Source of the DNA: Congregibacter variabilis
GTDB lineage: Bacteria; Pseudomonadota; Gammaproteobacteria; Pseudomonadales; Halieaceae
Assembly (NCBI RefSeq): GCF_045689235.1
Contig: NZ_CP136864.1
Span: 1,736,001-1,800,000, forward strand
Direction: 5' to 3'
Length of the DNA stretch: 64,000 bases
Part shown: positions 63,593 through 64,000 of the stretch, in pieces
Position numbering within the stretch: position 1 is the stretch's first letter
Layout: every line of letters begins with the position of its first letter
Notes under the pieces: model-generated
What the model was told of the DNA's origin: nothing
What the model saw: only the letters and a program-made list of their open reading frames with translations
The model's database searches: none
Program-made: the position numbers and the translations under genes

Positions 63593-63610
63593 TTACACAT
63601 GAGCGTGTAA
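63593..63610. promoter_or_regulatory. TTACAC-N6-GTGTAA palindrome
   Basis: TTACAC ATGAGC GTGTAA is an 18-bp dyad about 100 bp before ATG 63713 and overlaps the possible -10 element. This is where a repressor operator would be expected. The protein is not known. Confidence 0.4.
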
Positions 63611-63712
63611 TCTGCCGCCGCGGCGCTAAAGTTCATATTCAGAGCGAAAACAAACGTCCCTTGAGCGACATCAACAACGCCCGGGACTAAGCGCAACGAT
63701 TAAAGGTTAGAC

Positions 63713-64000
63713 ATGACTGGTCTCGTAGGCACAGTAAGAATCTTCAACCACCACATCAACGTGGGCTATTACTGGCTCGCGCTTATCGACCTACTCTTGT
63801 TCGGTGGCGCTATCTACGCCGGCGCTGCACTGTATTTTTTGAGCCTGCCGGGCGGATTTGCCAGCCAGGTTGATAATCTGGCACTGCAGGCCGTAATTTT
63901 TGCGGTAGTGACTACTCTTGCCATGTTCTCCATGGGCCTTTACGAGCCCAAGCTTCGCGAGGGTGTTAACGGTATTCTTTTGCGCACCGCCGGTGCTTTT
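63713..64000 (+). CDS. TIGR03013-family XrtA priming sugar transferase (EpsB-type), N-terminus
   Basis: The open frame runs from ATG 63713 to the window end (96 codons, no stop), so the gene continues outside. The N-terminus has MTGLVGTVRIFNHHINVGYY and then membrane segments (LALIDLLLFGGAIYAGAALYFL and VIFAVVTTLAMFSMGLYEPK in shorter parts). YEPKLREG is the block after the second pair of helices in EpsB/TIGR03013 proteins. The full protein would be about 465 residues and link the first sugar phosphate to undecaprenyl phosphate. Confidence 0.8.
   Translation, partial: MTGLVGTVRIFNHHINVGYYWLALIDLLLFGGAIYAGAALYFLSLPGGFASQVDNLALQAVIFAVVTTLAMFSMGLYEPKLREGVNGILLRTAGAF

Larger units (their letters stand above)
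63409..63712. promoter_or_regulatory. Divergent regulatory region with two palindromes
   Basis: This 304-bp gap separates the minus-strand protease and the plus-strand sugar transferase. It contains a CRP-type site at 63518-63533 and an 18-bp palindrome at 63593-63610. A possible -35 TTGAGC and -10 TACACA, 17 bp apart, lie at 63571-63599. AAAGGTT precedes ATG 63713 as a ribosome site. Confidence 0.55.

Overview
The window is almost entirely one exopolysaccharide and protein-sorting locus of the exosortase A (XrtA, PEP-CTERM) type from a Gram-negative bacterium. It has outer-membrane lipoproteins, beta-barrels ending in Phe or Leu, and a sigma-54 two-component system. Protein style and gene content suggest a marine gammaproteobacterium, perhaps of the Halieaceae (OM60/NOR5) group; that placement is inference. 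I saw no insertion sequences, tRNAs, rRNAs or CRISPR arrays.

Layout. 1-3.8 kb: the tail of an upstream gene (perhaps an HPr-kinase-related protein), a nucleotidyltransferase-family protein and a large VanZ-like membrane protein on the minus strand. 4.0-16.7 kb (+): a tightly overlapping operon with a hexapeptide acetyltransferase, a FemAB-like GNAT protein, exosortase A (Cys183/Arg228/His249), a RIFT-barrel lyase-like protein, four glycosyltransferases, a WalW-type deacetylase-fold protein and the XrtA FemAB protein. 16.7-21.6 kb (+): a QueC-like PP-loop protein, a weakly ATP-grasp-like protein, a GT92-like protein and the XrtA amidotransferase. 21.9-30.1 kb: single genes in shuffled orientations. 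They are a second QueC-like protein, a GT2, four sulfotransferase domains (one fused to an acetyltransferase) and a transglutaminase-like protein. This looks like accessory, glycan-decorating cargo. 30.5-35.5 kb (+): GT4, O-antigen-ligase-like protein, GT2 and Wzx-like flippase.

35.5-42.4 kb (-): the conserved XrtA assembly operon, transcribed as export lipoprotein, chain-length protein, tyrosine autokinase, TIGR03016 outer-membrane protein, polysaccharide deacetylase and TIGR03087 glycosyltransferase. 42.7-43.5 kb (-): one THxN-type PEP-CTERM protein with its own terminator and a good sigma-54 promoter. 43.7-49.0 kb (-): PrsT, the XrtA ATPase and a UDP-sugar dehydrogenase. 49.1-53.9 kb (+): the PrsK kinase, the PrsR sigma-54 activator and a PHP-domain lipoprotein. 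54.0-59.3 kb: a tiny membrane protein, an AMIN plus beta-barrel fusion and an RND transporter fused to a LolA-like domain. 59.6-63.4 kb (-): a VAO-type flavoprotein, the exosortase-associated acyltransferase, a low-molecular-weight tyrosine phosphatase and a trypsin-like protease. 63.7 kb to the end (+): the N-terminus of the TIGR03013/EpsB-type priming sugar transferase.

Together the genes describe a probably sulfated, acylated, uronic-acid-containing polysaccharide. It would be primed by the EpsB-type transferase, built by about nine glycosyltransferases, flipped and polymerised, exported through the Wza/Wzc-like machinery, and linked to XrtA processing of PEP-CTERM proteins under PrsK/PrsR/sigma-54 control. 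Two perfect TGTGA-N6-TCACA sites suggest additional CRP-family control. The most unusual items are the acetyltransferase-sulfotransferase fusion, the QueC-like pair beside the amidotransferase and ATP-grasp-like genes, the RND-LolA fusion that keeps an internal signal peptide, and the VanZ-like protein with two ribbon-helix-helix-like C-terminal repeats.
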